Positions 32,752 through 42,183 of a DNA stretch of 64,000 bases are shown here, piece by piece. The notes beneath the pieces were generated by a model that ran no database searches, was not told where the DNA came from, and saw only the letters and a list, made by a program, of their open reading frames with translations. Origin of the DNA: Massilistercora timonensis (GTDB lineage Bacteria; Bacillota; Clostridia; Lachnospirales; Lachnospiraceae); the NCBI RefSeq assembly GCF_900312975.1, contig NZ_LT990039.1, positions 1,798,001 through 1,862,000 on the forward strand, in the 5' to 3' direction. The translations under genes and the position numbers were made by a program. Position 1 is the stretch's first letter, and each line of letters starts with the position of its first letter.

Positions 32752-35249
32752 AGACAGTGACAAAGACAGCCCTTGCCAATGCACGCCAAAACCGGACCCG
32801 GAATATGATCAGCGGGGCAGCCATCATCCTGACTACTCTTTTGATCTTTATGGTGCTGACGGTCGGATATGCATCTGTCAAAGTGCGGTTCGCAGCGGTG
32901 AACGCCTACTATCCGCCTTATCACGCCATGTTCCGGCAGGTGTCGGAAGAGGACGCGGGGAAGCTGAAAAGCCACAATGATATGGAGAAAGTGGGGCTTC
33001 GCTCGGATCTGGGGGAAGGGGTGGACGATGATTCCACCATCCTGTTTCTCTGGATGGATGCACAGGCTCTGGAACTGAACAAAGTAGAACTGGCAGAGGG
33101 CGCGTTTCCGAAAGCAGGAAATGAGATCGCGCTTCCGGAAGGACTGCTTGCCGAGTACGGGATCGCTGCCGGGATCGGGGATACGGTGACGCTCCCGCTT
33201 CAGCTTTACGAAGACGGCGGACTGGGGTATCAGAAAGAAGAGCCTTTCCGGATCAGCGGATTTCTAAAAGGAGAGATTGACGAGGAAAACAAAGCCTACT
33301 CGGTGCTGGTGTCCAGGGACTGTCTGGAACAGTCGGTTCCGGCAAAAGACCGGGAGTACCGGGTGATGTTCCGCCTTCAGGATGTGGGGGAAAATGTCGC
33401 TACCACAGACGCCATCGAAGAGCGGGTCAAAGAGATTGGCGCGGATTTTGGCGTATCGGAGGACAACGTGGTCATCAACACCGATTATCTGATGGCCAAT
33501 TATACGGACCCGGCGGCTCTTTTCGCCGTCGTTTGTATCATCCTGGTGGTGATGGCGGCAGGCGTGCTGACCATCTACAGCATCCACTATGTCTCCATGA
33601 TCCCGAAGGTTCAGGAGTATGGAAAATTAAAGGCCATGGGAGCCACCAGGCGGCAGATCCGTCAGATTGTCTTCCGGGAAGGCCTGCTTGTGACGGCGCT
33701 TTCCCTGCCACTGGGGCTTCTTCTGGGGAGCCTTCTGGCAGGCCCGGTGATCCGCTGGATCTACCGGATCAGCGGGGAAGGCGTGCAGACCAACGCAGCG
33801 GCCATGGAAATGAACCGGATCTGCATGGAACTGCTGGAGCAGAGACAGGTGCCGGTTCTGTATGGGTGGGTTTACATCCTGACCATCCTGACCGTGCTGG
33901 TTACGGTGTATCTGTCCCTGGTAAAGCCCATGCGGATGGCGGCGAAGATCTCCCCGGTGGAAGCCATGCGGTATCAGGGAGAGATCCGGGAGAAGAAAAA
34001 GGAGCGGAAGGGATTTGCAGAGATGAGTCTTGGAAAACTGACCCGCTCCAACCTGTCCCGGAATAAAAAAAGATCTGTCCTGACCATCGTGACACTGGGC
34101 GCAGTGGGAATCCTCTTCATGGCAGTGGCCACCGTCCTTAGCTGCGCCGATCCGGAGGAGATCGCAAAGCAGGAGTTTGAGGGGGATTATGAGATCGCCG
34201 TGGACAGCTGGGAGGGGGACAAGATGAACCCGGACCGGGCCTGGGTGAATCTGATGCAGAACAACCCGCTGAACGGGGACCTGCTGGAGCAGATCCGGGC
34301 CGTAGACGGGGTGGAGGAAGTCAAAGTGAAGACCTATCTTACCGGAACGCTGGCGGATCTGGACCCGGAGCGGGAGATCGTCTCCGCCAGCATCCAGGGC
34401 CTGGATGAATCTTACCGGGAGATCGTGGAGAACTGCCAGATCGAAGGGGCGGTTACCTGGGAAGAACTGGAAGAGGGAGAGAAGATCCTGGTCTCTGACC
34501 ATATGCTGCGCTGGTTCCCGGAGCTGAAGCTGGGCGACGCGGTGCGGATGGAACTGGAGACCCCGGAGGGGACAGTGGAGCGCACCTTTGAGATCGCCGC
34601 CGTCGGAGAGTATCCTTCGGCCGTATCCGGGAGCAACTTTCTGCTGCCGGACTCTGTGCTGGCGAAGATCACAGGGGCAGACGTAAGCGACATCTGCGTG
34701 ATCCGGCTGGAAGAAGGGATCGGTCAGACCGGACGTCAGGAAGCCTATACGAACCTGGAGAACCTGGCAAAGACGAGCGTCTATCTGACCACCGACAGCA
34801 TTGAAAAGCATGTGGAGACCTGGGAGACGGCGGTCACAGTCATGACTGTGCTTGGTTACGCCTTCCTGCTGATCCTGGGCGCGGTGGGCGTGATGAACCT
34901 GATCAACACCATGGTCAACAGCATCTACACCCGGAGACGGGAACTGGGGATCATCCAGGCCATCGGCATGTCGGAAAAGCAGCTGGTGCGGATGCTGCAG
35001 CTGGAAGGGCTTTTCTACACGGCGGGGACCCTTTTGGTGGCGCTGGGGATGGGAAGCCTGGCCGGATACGGTATCTTCCTGTATGCCAAAGCAGAAAATA
35101 TGATGAACATCACTGTGTATCACTATCCGGGGATCCAGGCGGCGGTCCTGGCCGTGGCGGTGGCGGCGCTGCAGATGATCCTGACCTGCGCCGTGTCCCG
35201 GAATTTCCGCAGGATGAGCCTGACCGACCGGATCCGGTACGGGGAATAA
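32748..35249 (+). CDS. ABC transporter permease with two FtsX domains (module B)
   Basis: 833 residues. N-terminal helix (about 20-40), extracellular domain, three helices near 250-395, then a second half with a helix near 445, extracellular domain and three helices at the C-terminus (about 695-815). The pattern is that of two FtsX modules as in the permease at 20419, about 50 residues longer there. Likely part of an envelope-stress or peptide-resistance transporter. No terminator was obvious right after it. Confidence 0.88.
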   Translation: MKTVTKTALANARQNRTRNMISGAAIILTTLLIFMVLTVGYASVKVRFAAVNAYYPPYHAMFRQVSEEDAGKLKSHNDMEKVGLRSDLGEGVDDDSTILFLWMDAQALELNKVELAEGAFPKAGNEIALPEGLLAEYGIAAGIGDTVTLPLQLYEDGGLGYQKEEPFRISGFLKGEIDEENKAYSVLVSRDCLEQSVPAKDREYRVMFRLQDVGENVATTDAIEERVKEIGADFGVSEDNVVINTDYLMANYTDPAALFAVVCIILVVMAAGVLTIYSIHYVSMIPKVQEYGKLKAMGATRRQIRQIVFREGLLVTALSLPLGLLLGSLLAGPVIRWIYRISGEGVQTNAAAMEMNRICMELLEQRQVPVLYGWVYILTILTVLVTVYLSLVKPMRMAAKISPVEAMRYQGEIREKKKERKGFAEMSLGKLTRSNLSRNKKRSVLTIVTLGAVGILFMAVATVLSCADPEEIAKQEFEGDYEIAVDSWEGDKMNPDRAWVNLMQNNPLNGDLLEQIRAVDGVEEVKVKTYLTGTLADLDPEREIVSASIQGLDESYREIVENCQIEGAVTWEELEEGEKILVSDHMLRWFPELKLGDAVRMELETPEGTVERTFEIAAVGEYPSAVSGSNFLLPDSVLAKITGADVSDICVIRLEEGIGQTGRQEAYTNLENLAKTSVYLTTDSIEKHVETWETAVTVMTVLGYAFLLILGAVGVMNLINTMVNSIYTRRRELGIIQAIGMSEKQLVRMLQLEGLFYTAGTLLVALGMGSLAGYGIFLYAKAENMMNITVYHYPGIQAAVLAVAVAALQMILTCAVSRNFRRMSLTDRIRYGE

Positions 35250-35393
35250 AGACCGGAGGAGGGATGCTGCCCTTTGTGCAAAGTATTGGGAAGAATGACG
35301 AAAAAATTTATTCTTGTAAATAGAATGCACAAAAAAAGCAAGAAAATTAAAAAAAGAAGCAAAAGAAGGATAGAAAGAGCGGTTGCGAAAAGT

Positions 35394-35399
35394 TATAAT
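35394..35399 (+). promoter_or_regulatory. -10 box of the sugar transporter operon
   Basis: TATAAT without a recognisable -35 box at the right distance, which fits a promoter that needs an activator; the AraC-family gene at 42180 is a candidate. Confidence 0.4.
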
Positions 35400-35447
35400 A
35401 CAAGTAATCTGATTAACCAAATTTTTTAAGGAAGGTGAGGTAACGTT

Positions 35448-36821
35448 ATGAAAAAGAAATCAGTCAAAAAGCTTTTATCAGCCGTTCTGGTATCTGCGAT
35501 GACCGTAGTTCTGCTTGCAGGATGCGGCGGAAGCGGTGACAGCGGAAGTGATGAAGGCGGAAGCGGCGACGGCAAAACCCTGAAGGTTGCGGCGTTCGAA
35601 GGAGGAAACGGAGCTGAGATCTGGGAGAAGATCACAGCAGCTTTCGAGGAAGAGTATGATTGCGAAGTAGAACTGGAGCTTTCTTCCGAGCTTGATCAGG
35701 TTCTGACAAAAGAGATCCAGAACGGAGATGTTCCGGACGTTGTTTACTACAACCTGGGTCAGGAGAGCGGATTCACAGAGACCATGCTGAAAGAGAAAGC
35801 AGTAGCTGACATTTCAGATGTTTTCGATGATGAGCTGAAGGGCAAGATGGTAGAAGGTATCCTGGATGGTACCGCAGCTCAGCCGTATGGAGACGGCAAG
35901 ATCTACCTGGCGCCTATCTTCTATACACAGACCGGTTTCTGGTACAATGCGACACTGGTTGGTGAAGGAAAAGAATACGAAGTACCGACCACATGGGATG
36001 AGTTCTTCGAACTTGGCAAGCAGGCTAAGGCAGACGGAAGAGCCCTGTTTACCTATCCTCAGCCGGGATACTTTGATGCAACCATGTATGCAATGCTGGC
36101 TCAGGCAGGCGGAACAGACTTCTACAACAACGCTCTGACCTATGATGAGAACACCTGGACTTCTGACGAAGGAAAGAAAGTTCTTGACACCATCGCAACA
36201 CTGGTATCTTCTGACAACCTGTGGGCAGACACCGTATCCAATGCCAATACTGACGGCGGATTCAAGGTTAACCAGCAGGCAGTTATCGATGGCGATGCAC
36301 TCTTTATGCCGAACGGAAGCTGGGTAGTTGGCGAGATGGCTAACTCCACACCGAGCGACTATGAGTGGGGCGTAATGGGAGTTCCGAAGTGGAGCGCTGA
36401 CGAGTCTCAGTCTGTTTACACCTTTACAGAGCAGATGTGGATTCCGGCGGATGCACCGAACATTGACCTTGCAAAAGAATTTATCAAGTTCATGTACTCC
36501 GACACTGTTGTTGACCTTTGCCTTGCAAACAAGACAACAAACGCTGAGACCGGAGAAGAGTCCGACGCACCGATCGTAGTACCGGTTCAGGGCGCTGCAG
36601 AGAAGCTTCCGGAAGGCGTTATTAAGACAAGCTTCCAGACAGGCGACGATGTTGTTGCTGTAACAGGAACATGGGCAACCACAGCTCCGATCGAAGGTCT
36701 GGATATGAAAGGTTCCGTATACGGAGCGATCGATTCTGTCAGCACAGGCGATATGAGCGTTGACGAGTGGCAGGAGCAGCTTGTTGATGTTTGGTCACAG
36801 TGCGCAGACGCAATGGAATAA
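35448..36821 (+). CDS. Sugar ABC transporter substrate-binding lipoprotein
   Basis: 457 residues. Lipoprotein signal with lipobox LLAGC (C26), a Gly/Ser/Asp-rich linker, then an extracellular solute-binding domain of the carbohydrate type (family 1; KVAAFEGGNGAEIWEKI, later ALFMPNGSWVVGEM). It would capture an oligosaccharide outside the membrane and hand it to the two permeases downstream. No ATPase gene is in the operon, so a shared MsmK/UgpC-type ATPase elsewhere is needed. A hairpin after it probably raises its level over the permeases. Confidence 0.9.
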   Translation: MKKKSVKKLLSAVLVSAMTVVLLAGCGGSGDSGSDEGGSGDGKTLKVAAFEGGNGAEIWEKITAAFEEEYDCEVELELSSELDQVLTKEIQNGDVPDVVYYNLGQESGFTETMLKEKAVADISDVFDDELKGKMVEGILDGTAAQPYGDGKIYLAPIFYTQTGFWYNATLVGEGKEYEVPTTWDEFFELGKQAKADGRALFTYPQPGYFDATMYAMLAQAGGTDFYNNALTYDENTWTSDEGKKVLDTIATLVSSDNLWADTVSNANTDGGFKVNQQAVIDGDALFMPNGSWVVGEMANSTPSDYEWGVMGVPKWSADESQSVYTFTEQMWIPADAPNIDLAKEFIKFMYSDTVVDLCLANKTTNAETGEESDAPIVVPVQGAAEKLPEGVIKTSFQTGDDVVAVTGTWATTAPIEGLDMKGSVYGAIDSVSTGDMSVDEWQEQLVDVWSQCADAME

Positions 36822-36854
36822 GAAACATAAAAACTGCGAAAGCATTTGTGTGGG

Positions 36855-36883
36855 AAAACGGTGAGTGATCTGCTCACCGTTTT
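36855..36883 (+). terminator. Hairpin between binding protein and permease genes
   Basis: AAAACGGTGAG (36855-36865) pairs with CTCACCGTTTT (36873-36883). A read-through terminator of this kind is common after binding-protein genes. Confidence 0.7.
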
Positions 36884-36904
36884 TCAAAGGAAAGGAGAAA
36901 TGGT

Positions 36905-37795
36905 ATGAATCAAAAGAAGGCGCAGGGGCGGTTCGTGTTCTGCTGTATAGCGCCGGCTGCCATTCTTGTAACACTCTTTATTTTTATTCCGACGTTCAAC
37001 GTATTCAGAATGTCGCTGTACCGGATGGGTGGTATCACCAACAAAAAGGAATTTGTTGGCTTCAACAATTTTAAATCCCTGATAGGAGATGAAAATTTCC
37101 TGCAGGCTATGCAGAATACGATCGCGATCATTGTACTTGTAACACTGTTCACTATCTTTTTTGCAATTTTATTCGGCGCGATCTTACACCGCGGCAAGTT
37201 TAAAGGGAAAAACTTCTTCCGCGTTATCTTTTATATTCCGAATATTTTAAGTATCGTAGTTATCGCCGGTATTTTCGGCGCGATCTACAATCCCAGCACC
37301 GGACTTCTTAATACCTTTTTAAGAGCCATCGGGCTGGACTCTCTGACACACCAGTGGATGGGAGATCAGAAGATCGTACTGTATTCCATCATCTTTGCGC
37401 TGGTATGGCAGGCTATCGGTTATTACATGGTTATGTATATGGCCAGTATGGCGGCGATCCCGGAGGATCTTTACGAGGCGGCAGCCCTGGACGGCTCCAC
37501 CGAGATCCAGATGTTCTTCCAGGTAACGCTTCCGCTGATCTGGAGCAATATCCGGACCACCCTTACTTTCTACATCATCAGTACGATCAACTTGAGCTTC
37601 CAGTTTGTTCAGATCATGTCTGACGGCGGCCCCAACGGCCATTCGGAAGTATTCCTGAACTATATGTACAAACAGGCATATGGCGCAGGCGTATATGGCT
37701 ATGGTATGGCCATTGGCGTAGTGGTATTCCTTTTCTCGTTTGTACTTGCTGCAGTTGTCAATAAGATCACAGACAGAGAAGTTCTGGAATTTTAG
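36905..37795 (+). CDS. Sugar ABC transporter permease, MalF/UgpA type
   Basis: 296 residues with six membrane helices; the inner-membrane permease signature EAAALDGSTEIQMFF, which docks the ATPase, lies near residue 195. It forms a heterodimer with the next gene product. AAAGGAGAAA precedes the ATG. The binding protein before and GH112 phosphorylase after it suggest a galacto-N-biose or lacto-N-biose type substrate. Confidence 0.9.
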   Translation: MNQKKAQGRFVFCCIAPAAILVTLFIFIPTFNVFRMSLYRMGGITNKKEFVGFNNFKSLIGDENFLQAMQNTIAIIVLVTLFTIFFAILFGAILHRGKFKGKNFFRVIFYIPNILSIVVIAGIFGAIYNPSTGLLNTFLRAIGLDSLTHQWMGDQKIVLYSIIFALVWQAIGYYMVMYMASMAAIPEDLYEAAALDGSTEIQMFFQVTLPLIWSNIRTTLTFYIISTINLSFQFVQIMSDGGPNGHSEVFLNYMYKQAYGAGVYGYGMAIGVVVFLFSFVLAAVVNKITDREVLEF

Positions 37796-37812
37796 AAAGG
37801 AGGGCCCAAGGT

Positions 37813-38685
37813 ATGAAAAAGCAGAATCCGGCAACGAAAGCTTTGTTCAAAGTCATCGTATATGCCGCGCTGATCGTTATGACGATCTCCATCATCATTC
37901 CTGTAGCATGGGTATTTATGGCCAGCTTCAAGCGGAATGCTGAGTTTATCGGAAAGGGAACCAATCCCTGGGCGCTGCCTGAACAGCTTCAGTGGCAGAA
38001 CTATGTGACTGCGTTTGTGGATGCAGAGATGGGCAAATTCTTCCTGAACTCTGTCATCGTAACAGCGCTGTCCCTGGTCCTTCTTCTGGCGATCGCCCTT
38101 CCGGCGGCCTATGCGCTGTCCCGGTTTGATTTTAAGGGAAAGAAAATATTAAATATTGCCTTTATGGCAGGTTTGTTTGTAAATGTTAACTATATCGTAG
38201 TACCGATCTTCCTGATGCTCTCCGGCGCGAACCGGATGCTGGGAGTGGAGTTTTTCCTGGATAACAGGTTTGTCCTGTCCCTGGTTTATGCGTCCAGCTC
38301 CTTATCGTTCTCGATCTACCTGCTGAGCGGATACTTTAAGACACTGCCCAAGGGATATGAAGAGGCGGCCTACATAGACGGATGCGGATACTTTAAGACC
38401 ATGGTGAAGATCATGATCCCCATGGCAAAACCCAGTATCATCACCGTCATCCTGTTCCAGTTCCTGTCCTTCTGGAATGAGTACATCATCGCATTTACCC
38501 TGATGGACGAGAACAGTACGCTGGCTGTCGGACTGAAGAACCTGATGGCAGTGGAGAGGACAGCTACCAACTACGGTATCATGTATGCAGGTCTTGTGAT
38601 CGTTATGATCCCTGTTCTGATCCTGTATGTATGCGTACAGAAACAGCTGACCAAGGGTATGACGCTTGGCGGACTGAAAGGTTAG
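37813..38685 (+). CDS. Sugar ABC transporter permease, MalG/UgpE type
   Basis: 290 residues, six helices, with the ATPase-docking loop EEAAYIDGCGYFKTM near residue 182 and the typical C-terminal QKQLTKGMTLGGLKG. It starts 17 bases after the first permease gene behind AAGGAGGG. It is the second half of the membrane pore. Confidence 0.9.
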   Translation: MKKQNPATKALFKVIVYAALIVMTISIIIPVAWVFMASFKRNAEFIGKGTNPWALPEQLQWQNYVTAFVDAEMGKFFLNSVIVTALSLVLLLAIALPAAYALSRFDFKGKKILNIAFMAGLFVNVNYIVVPIFLMLSGANRMLGVEFFLDNRFVLSLVYASSSLSFSIYLLSGYFKTLPKGYEEAAYIDGCGYFKTMVKIMIPMAKPSIITVILFQFLSFWNEYIIAFTLMDENSTLAVGLKNLMAVERTATNYGIMYAGLVIVMIPVLILYVCVQKQLTKGMTLGGLKG

Positions 38686-38697
38686 GAGGAGAAGAGA

Positions 38698-38865
38698 ATG
38701 AGTAATGTTGTAAGAAATGTGATCATGATCATTGTATTTTTCGTTTGTCTCGCCCTGATCTTTGTTGGACAGAAGAATATCAGCGCCACCGGCCTTTGCA
38801 TGGAGCTTGCCGGGCTGGCGGGATTACTGGTCCTGTTATTCATTTACAATCGCAGATATAAGTAA
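38698..38865 (+). CDS. Small two-helix membrane protein (DUF6903-like)
   Basis: 55 residues, beginning MSNVVRNVIMIIVFFVCLAL and ending YNRRYK, with two hydrophobic helices joined by a short turn around GQKNISATG. GGAGGAG precedes the ATG. It lies 12 bases after the permease gene in the sugar operon, where similar small proteins are common in Lachnospiraceae; I associate them with DUF6903, not verified. A helper or stabilising subunit of the transporter is a guess. Confidence 0.7.
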   Translation: MSNVVRNVIMIIVFFVCLALIFVGQKNISATGLCMELAGLAGLLVLLFIYNRRYK

Positions 38866-38896
38866 CGACGGAATGTAAGATTGAAAGGAGAACAAT

Positions 38897-41059
38897 GTGA
38901 AATCACAGACTAAAGGCAGAGTTACAATTCCAACAGACGTAGATGTGGTGCCGGAGACTCTGGAACTGGTAGAACGCTGGGGCGCGGACGCCATCCGCGA
39001 CTGCGACGGTACTGACTATCCGGAGGAACTCAAACATGTAGACGCAAAAGTCTACTCCACTTATTATACAACCAGAAAGGATAATGAGTGGGCCAAAGCC
39101 AATCCGGATGAGATACAGCAGATGTATATTATGACACCTTTTTATACCGCTGTGGATGAGGAGCTGTCCGTTCATCTGATGGATCATTTGTATCCCGACA
39201 TGTTAAAGGTAAATGACCGGGATGACATCACAAGATGGTGGGAAGTGATCGACCGCACCACAGGAGAGGTTGTCCCGGCATCCCAGTGGGCTTACGACGG
39301 AGAGACCGGAAATGTGACTATCCACGGGGCAAAAGCGTTCCACGACTATACGGTCAGCTTCCTGGCCTACATCATGTGGGACCCGGTGCATATGTACAAC
39401 GCGGTGACCAACGGCTGGACCAACTTTGAGAAGCAGATCACCTTTGATGTGCGCCAGCCGAAAACCCACAAATATTCCATGGAGCGTCTGCGGAAATTTA
39501 TCGCGGACAACCCACATGTGGATGTGATCCGTTATACTACCTTCTTCCATCAGTTTACCCTGATCTTCGATGAGCTTGCCCGGGAGAAATATGTGGACTG
39601 GTACGGATATTCTGCATCCGTGAGCCCCTATATCCTGGAGCAGTTTGAGAAGGAAGTGGGCTACAAGTTCCGCCCGGAATATATCATCGACCAGGGATAT
39701 ATGAATAATACCTATCGTATCCCGTCCAAAGAATTCCGGGATTTCCAGGATTTCCAGAGAAGAGAAGTGACGAAACTGGCCAAAGAGATGGTGGACATCA
39801 CCCATGAGTGCGGCAAGGAAGCCATGATGTTCCTGGGAGACCACTGGATCGGCATGGAGCCTTTCCTGGATGAGTTTAAAAAAGTAGGACTGGACGCGGT
39901 GGTAGGAAGTGTGGGAAATGGAGCCACCTTACGTCTTATCAGCGATATTGAGGGAGTAAAATATACAGAGGGACGGCTTCTGCCGTATTTCTTCCCGGAT
40001 GTGTTCCACGAGGGTGGAGATCCGGTAAAAGAGGCAAAGGTGAACTGGGTGACGGCAAGAAGAGCCATTCTTAGAAAGCCCATCGACCGGATCGGATACG
40101 GTGGATACCTGAAGCTGGCGATGCAGTTCCCGGAATTCATCGACTATGTGGAGAGCGTATGCCAGGAATTCCGCACGCTGTATGAGAACATCAAGGGAAC
40201 CACTCCGTACTGTGTTAAGAAGGTGGCTGTGCTGAACAGCTGGGGCAAGATGAGAGCCTGGGGCAATCACATGGTGCACCATGCCATCTACCATAAGCAG
40301 AACTATTCTTACGCCGGCATTATCGAGGCCTTAAGCGGCGCGCCCTTTGACGTGCAGTGGCTAAGCTTTGACGATATCCGCAAGGATCCAAATGTCCTGG
40401 ACGATATCGATGTGATCCTCAACGTGGGAGACGCGGACACGGCTTACTCCGGTGGGGAGAACTGGACGGACGAGACCATTATTACCGCAGTGAAGAAGTT
40501 TATCTACAACGGCGGCGGTTTCATCGGCGTAGGAGAGCCGGCGGCTCACCACCATCAGGGACACTTCTTCCAGCTGGCTACCGTGATGGGCGTGGAAGAG
40601 GAGAACGGATTTACTCTGAATGTGGATAAATATAACTGGGAAGAGCATGACCACTTCATCACTGAGGACTGCCAGGGAGAGATCGACTTCGGCGAGGGCA
40701 AGAAAAACATTTACGCTTACGAAGGGACTACCATCTTAAAGCAGATCGACAAGGAAGTGCAGCTTGCGGTCAATGAGTTCGGCGAAGGACGTACCGTCTA
40801 TATCAGCGGTCTTCCCTACAGCTTTGAGAACAGCAGACTGCTGTACCGTTCCATCCTGTGGGCGTCCCACGACGAGGCGGAACTGAACAAGTGGTTCAGC
40901 ACCAACTACAACGTAGAGGTGCATGCTTACGTGAAGAACGGAAAGTACTGCGTAGTAAATAATACTTATGAACCGCAGAGCACCACGGTATACAGAGGAG
41001 ACGGCACCAGCTTCGATCTGGATCTGGAGGCCAACGGAATCTATTGGTACGAGATATGA
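38897..41059 (+). CDS. lnpA: GH112 galactosyl-N-acetylhexosamine phosphorylase
   Basis: 720 residues, full length for GH112. The protein opens with KGRVTIPTDVDV and carries the family blocks RWGADAIRDCDGTDYP, TTFFHQFTLIFDE and DWYGYSASVSP, followed by a glutamine-amidotransferase-like domain. It lacks a signal peptide and acts in the cytoplasm, splitting galacto-N-biose (mucin core) or lacto-N-biose (milk) with phosphate to galactose 1-phosphate and the N-acetylhexosamine. A related subgroup acts on galactosyl-rhamnose, which is the main alternative. It follows the importer genes, and its last codons overlap the sulfatase-maturase gene as ATGA. Confidence 0.88.
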   Translation: MKSQTKGRVTIPTDVDVVPETLELVERWGADAIRDCDGTDYPEELKHVDAKVYSTYYTTRKDNEWAKANPDEIQQMYIMTPFYTAVDEELSVHLMDHLYPDMLKVNDRDDITRWWEVIDRTTGEVVPASQWAYDGETGNVTIHGAKAFHDYTVSFLAYIMWDPVHMYNAVTNGWTNFEKQITFDVRQPKTHKYSMERLRKFIADNPHVDVIRYTTFFHQFTLIFDELAREKYVDWYGYSASVSPYILEQFEKEVGYKFRPEYIIDQGYMNNTYRIPSKEFRDFQDFQRREVTKLAKEMVDITHECGKEAMMFLGDHWIGMEPFLDEFKKVGLDAVVGSVGNGATLRLISDIEGVKYTEGRLLPYFFPDVFHEGGDPVKEAKVNWVTARRAILRKPIDRIGYGGYLKLAMQFPEFIDYVESVCQEFRTLYENIKGTTPYCVKKVAVLNSWGKMRAWGNHMVHHAIYHKQNYSYAGIIEALSGAPFDVQWLSFDDIRKDPNVLDDIDVILNVGDADTAYSGGENWTDETIITAVKKFIYNGGGFIGVGEPAAHHHQGHFFQLATVMGVEEENGFTLNVDKYNWEEHDHFITEDCQGEIDFGEGKKNIYAYEGTTILKQIDKEVQLAVNEFGEGRTVYISGLPYSFENSRLLYRSILWASHDEAELNKWFSTNYNVEVHAYVKNGKYCVVNNTYEPQSTTVYRGDGTSFDLDLEANGIYWYEI

Positions 41060-42183
41060 TAGAGCTGCAGCTTTTGATCAAGCCGGTTTCTTCTGCCTGC
41101 AACCTGAATTGCAGATACTGTTTCTATAAAGACGAGGCGGCCAAACGCGCCGTCGCGGACCATGGAAAAATGAGCGAAGAGACGATGAGCGCGATCGTGG
41201 GGAAAGCGCTTGCAGCATCACAGACCTGTGTGTTCGGCTTCCAGGGGGGGGAGCCGACACTGGCAGGTCTGTCTTATTATCGGCGGTTCGCTGAATTGGT
41301 GGAAGAAACGAAGAGGCCGGAACAGAAGGTGGCCTACACCATTCAGACCAATGGGGTGGGGCTTGATGAAGAATGGTTTGCCTTCCTGAAGGAGAAGGAA
41401 TTTCTGGTCGGGCTTTCTGTAGACGGGGTGAGAAAAACTCACGATGAGAACCGGGTGGACTATCAGGGGGAAGGGACCTTCTCCCAGGTCTTCGCATGCG
41501 CGCGAAAGCTGGAGGAATATAAGATCCCCTTCCATGTGCTGTGTGTGCTGAACGCCCGGACGGCTTCCCGTATCGGGGCCATCTACCGCTTCTTTGGACG
41601 GAAAGGATTCCTGCGCCAGCAGTATATCCCCTGTCTGGACCCTGTGGGGGAGGAGCGGGGACAGGAAGAATGGTCCCTGACGCCCCGGATGTACGGGGAG
41701 GCGCTGAAGGAGCTTTTCGATCTGTGGTTCCAGGATCAGATGGAAGGACGGCCGGTCTATATCCGGCAGTTTGAGAATTATGTGGGCATGCTCACCGGGG
41801 CCCAGCCGGAGGCCTGCAGTATGTACGGGCGCTGCAGCATGCAGAATGTGATCGAGAGCGACGGGTCTGTGTATCCTTGCGATTTTTACGCCATGGATCC
41901 CTGGCTGATGGGGAATATCCGGAATCCGGAGGCGGATTTTGAGAGGTTTTTGGAGCAGGCGGCTGCCGGAGAGGGAGCCGGAGGATTTTTCGCCCGTCCG
42001 GACCAGCGGGACGTAAGATGTCCGGATTGCCGCTGGTATCCCTTGTGCCGCGGCGGCTGCCGGAGAGATTGTTATGAGGAAAAGGGGAATCTTACGAACT
42101 ATTACTGTGAGGCTTATCAGGACTTCTTTGCCTACAGTATCAGCAGACTGGAATATCTGGCTGCCCACAGCCAGAAGGTTTAA
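41056..42183 (+). CDS. Anaerobic sulfatase-maturating enzyme (radical SAM)
   Basis: 375 residues from the ATG at 41056, which overlaps the phosphorylase stop. The radical SAM cluster motif is C15-x3-C19-x2-C22 (ACNLNCRYCFY), followed by GGEPTL and later SPASM-type cysteines (ACSMYGRC, YPCDFY, CPDCRWYPLCRGGC). Such enzymes turn the active-site cysteine or serine of sulfatases into formylglycine without oxygen. Two sulfatase genes lie 1-5 kb downstream. The stop overlaps the stop of the converging AraC gene. Confidence 0.92.
   Translation: MIELQLLIKPVSSACNLNCRYCFYKDEAAKRAVADHGKMSEETMSAIVGKALAASQTCVFGFQGGEPTLAGLSYYRRFAELVEETKRPEQKVAYTIQTNGVGLDEEWFAFLKEKEFLVGLSVDGVRKTHDENRVDYQGEGTFSQVFACARKLEEYKIPFHVLCVLNARTASRIGAIYRFFGRKGFLRQQYIPCLDPVGEERGQEEWSLTPRMYGEALKELFDLWFQDQMEGRPVYIRQFENYVGMLTGAQPEACSMYGRCSMQNVIESDGSVYPCDFYAMDPWLMGNIRNPEADFERFLEQAAAGEGAGGFFARPDQRDVRCPDCRWYPLCRGGCRRDCYEEKGNLTNYYCEAYQDFFAYSISRLEYLAAHSQKV

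Noticed and set aside
33627-35420. 597-residue open frame on the minus strand
   Set aside because: It lies wholly opposite a clear FtsX permease gene, is rich in His, Gln and Pro as expected of a complement frame, and has no ribosome site.
42180-42183. Overlap of anSME and AraC genes as a possible annotation error
   Set aside because: The two stop codons TAA overlap on opposite strands; both proteins end at normal family lengths, so the overlap is real.
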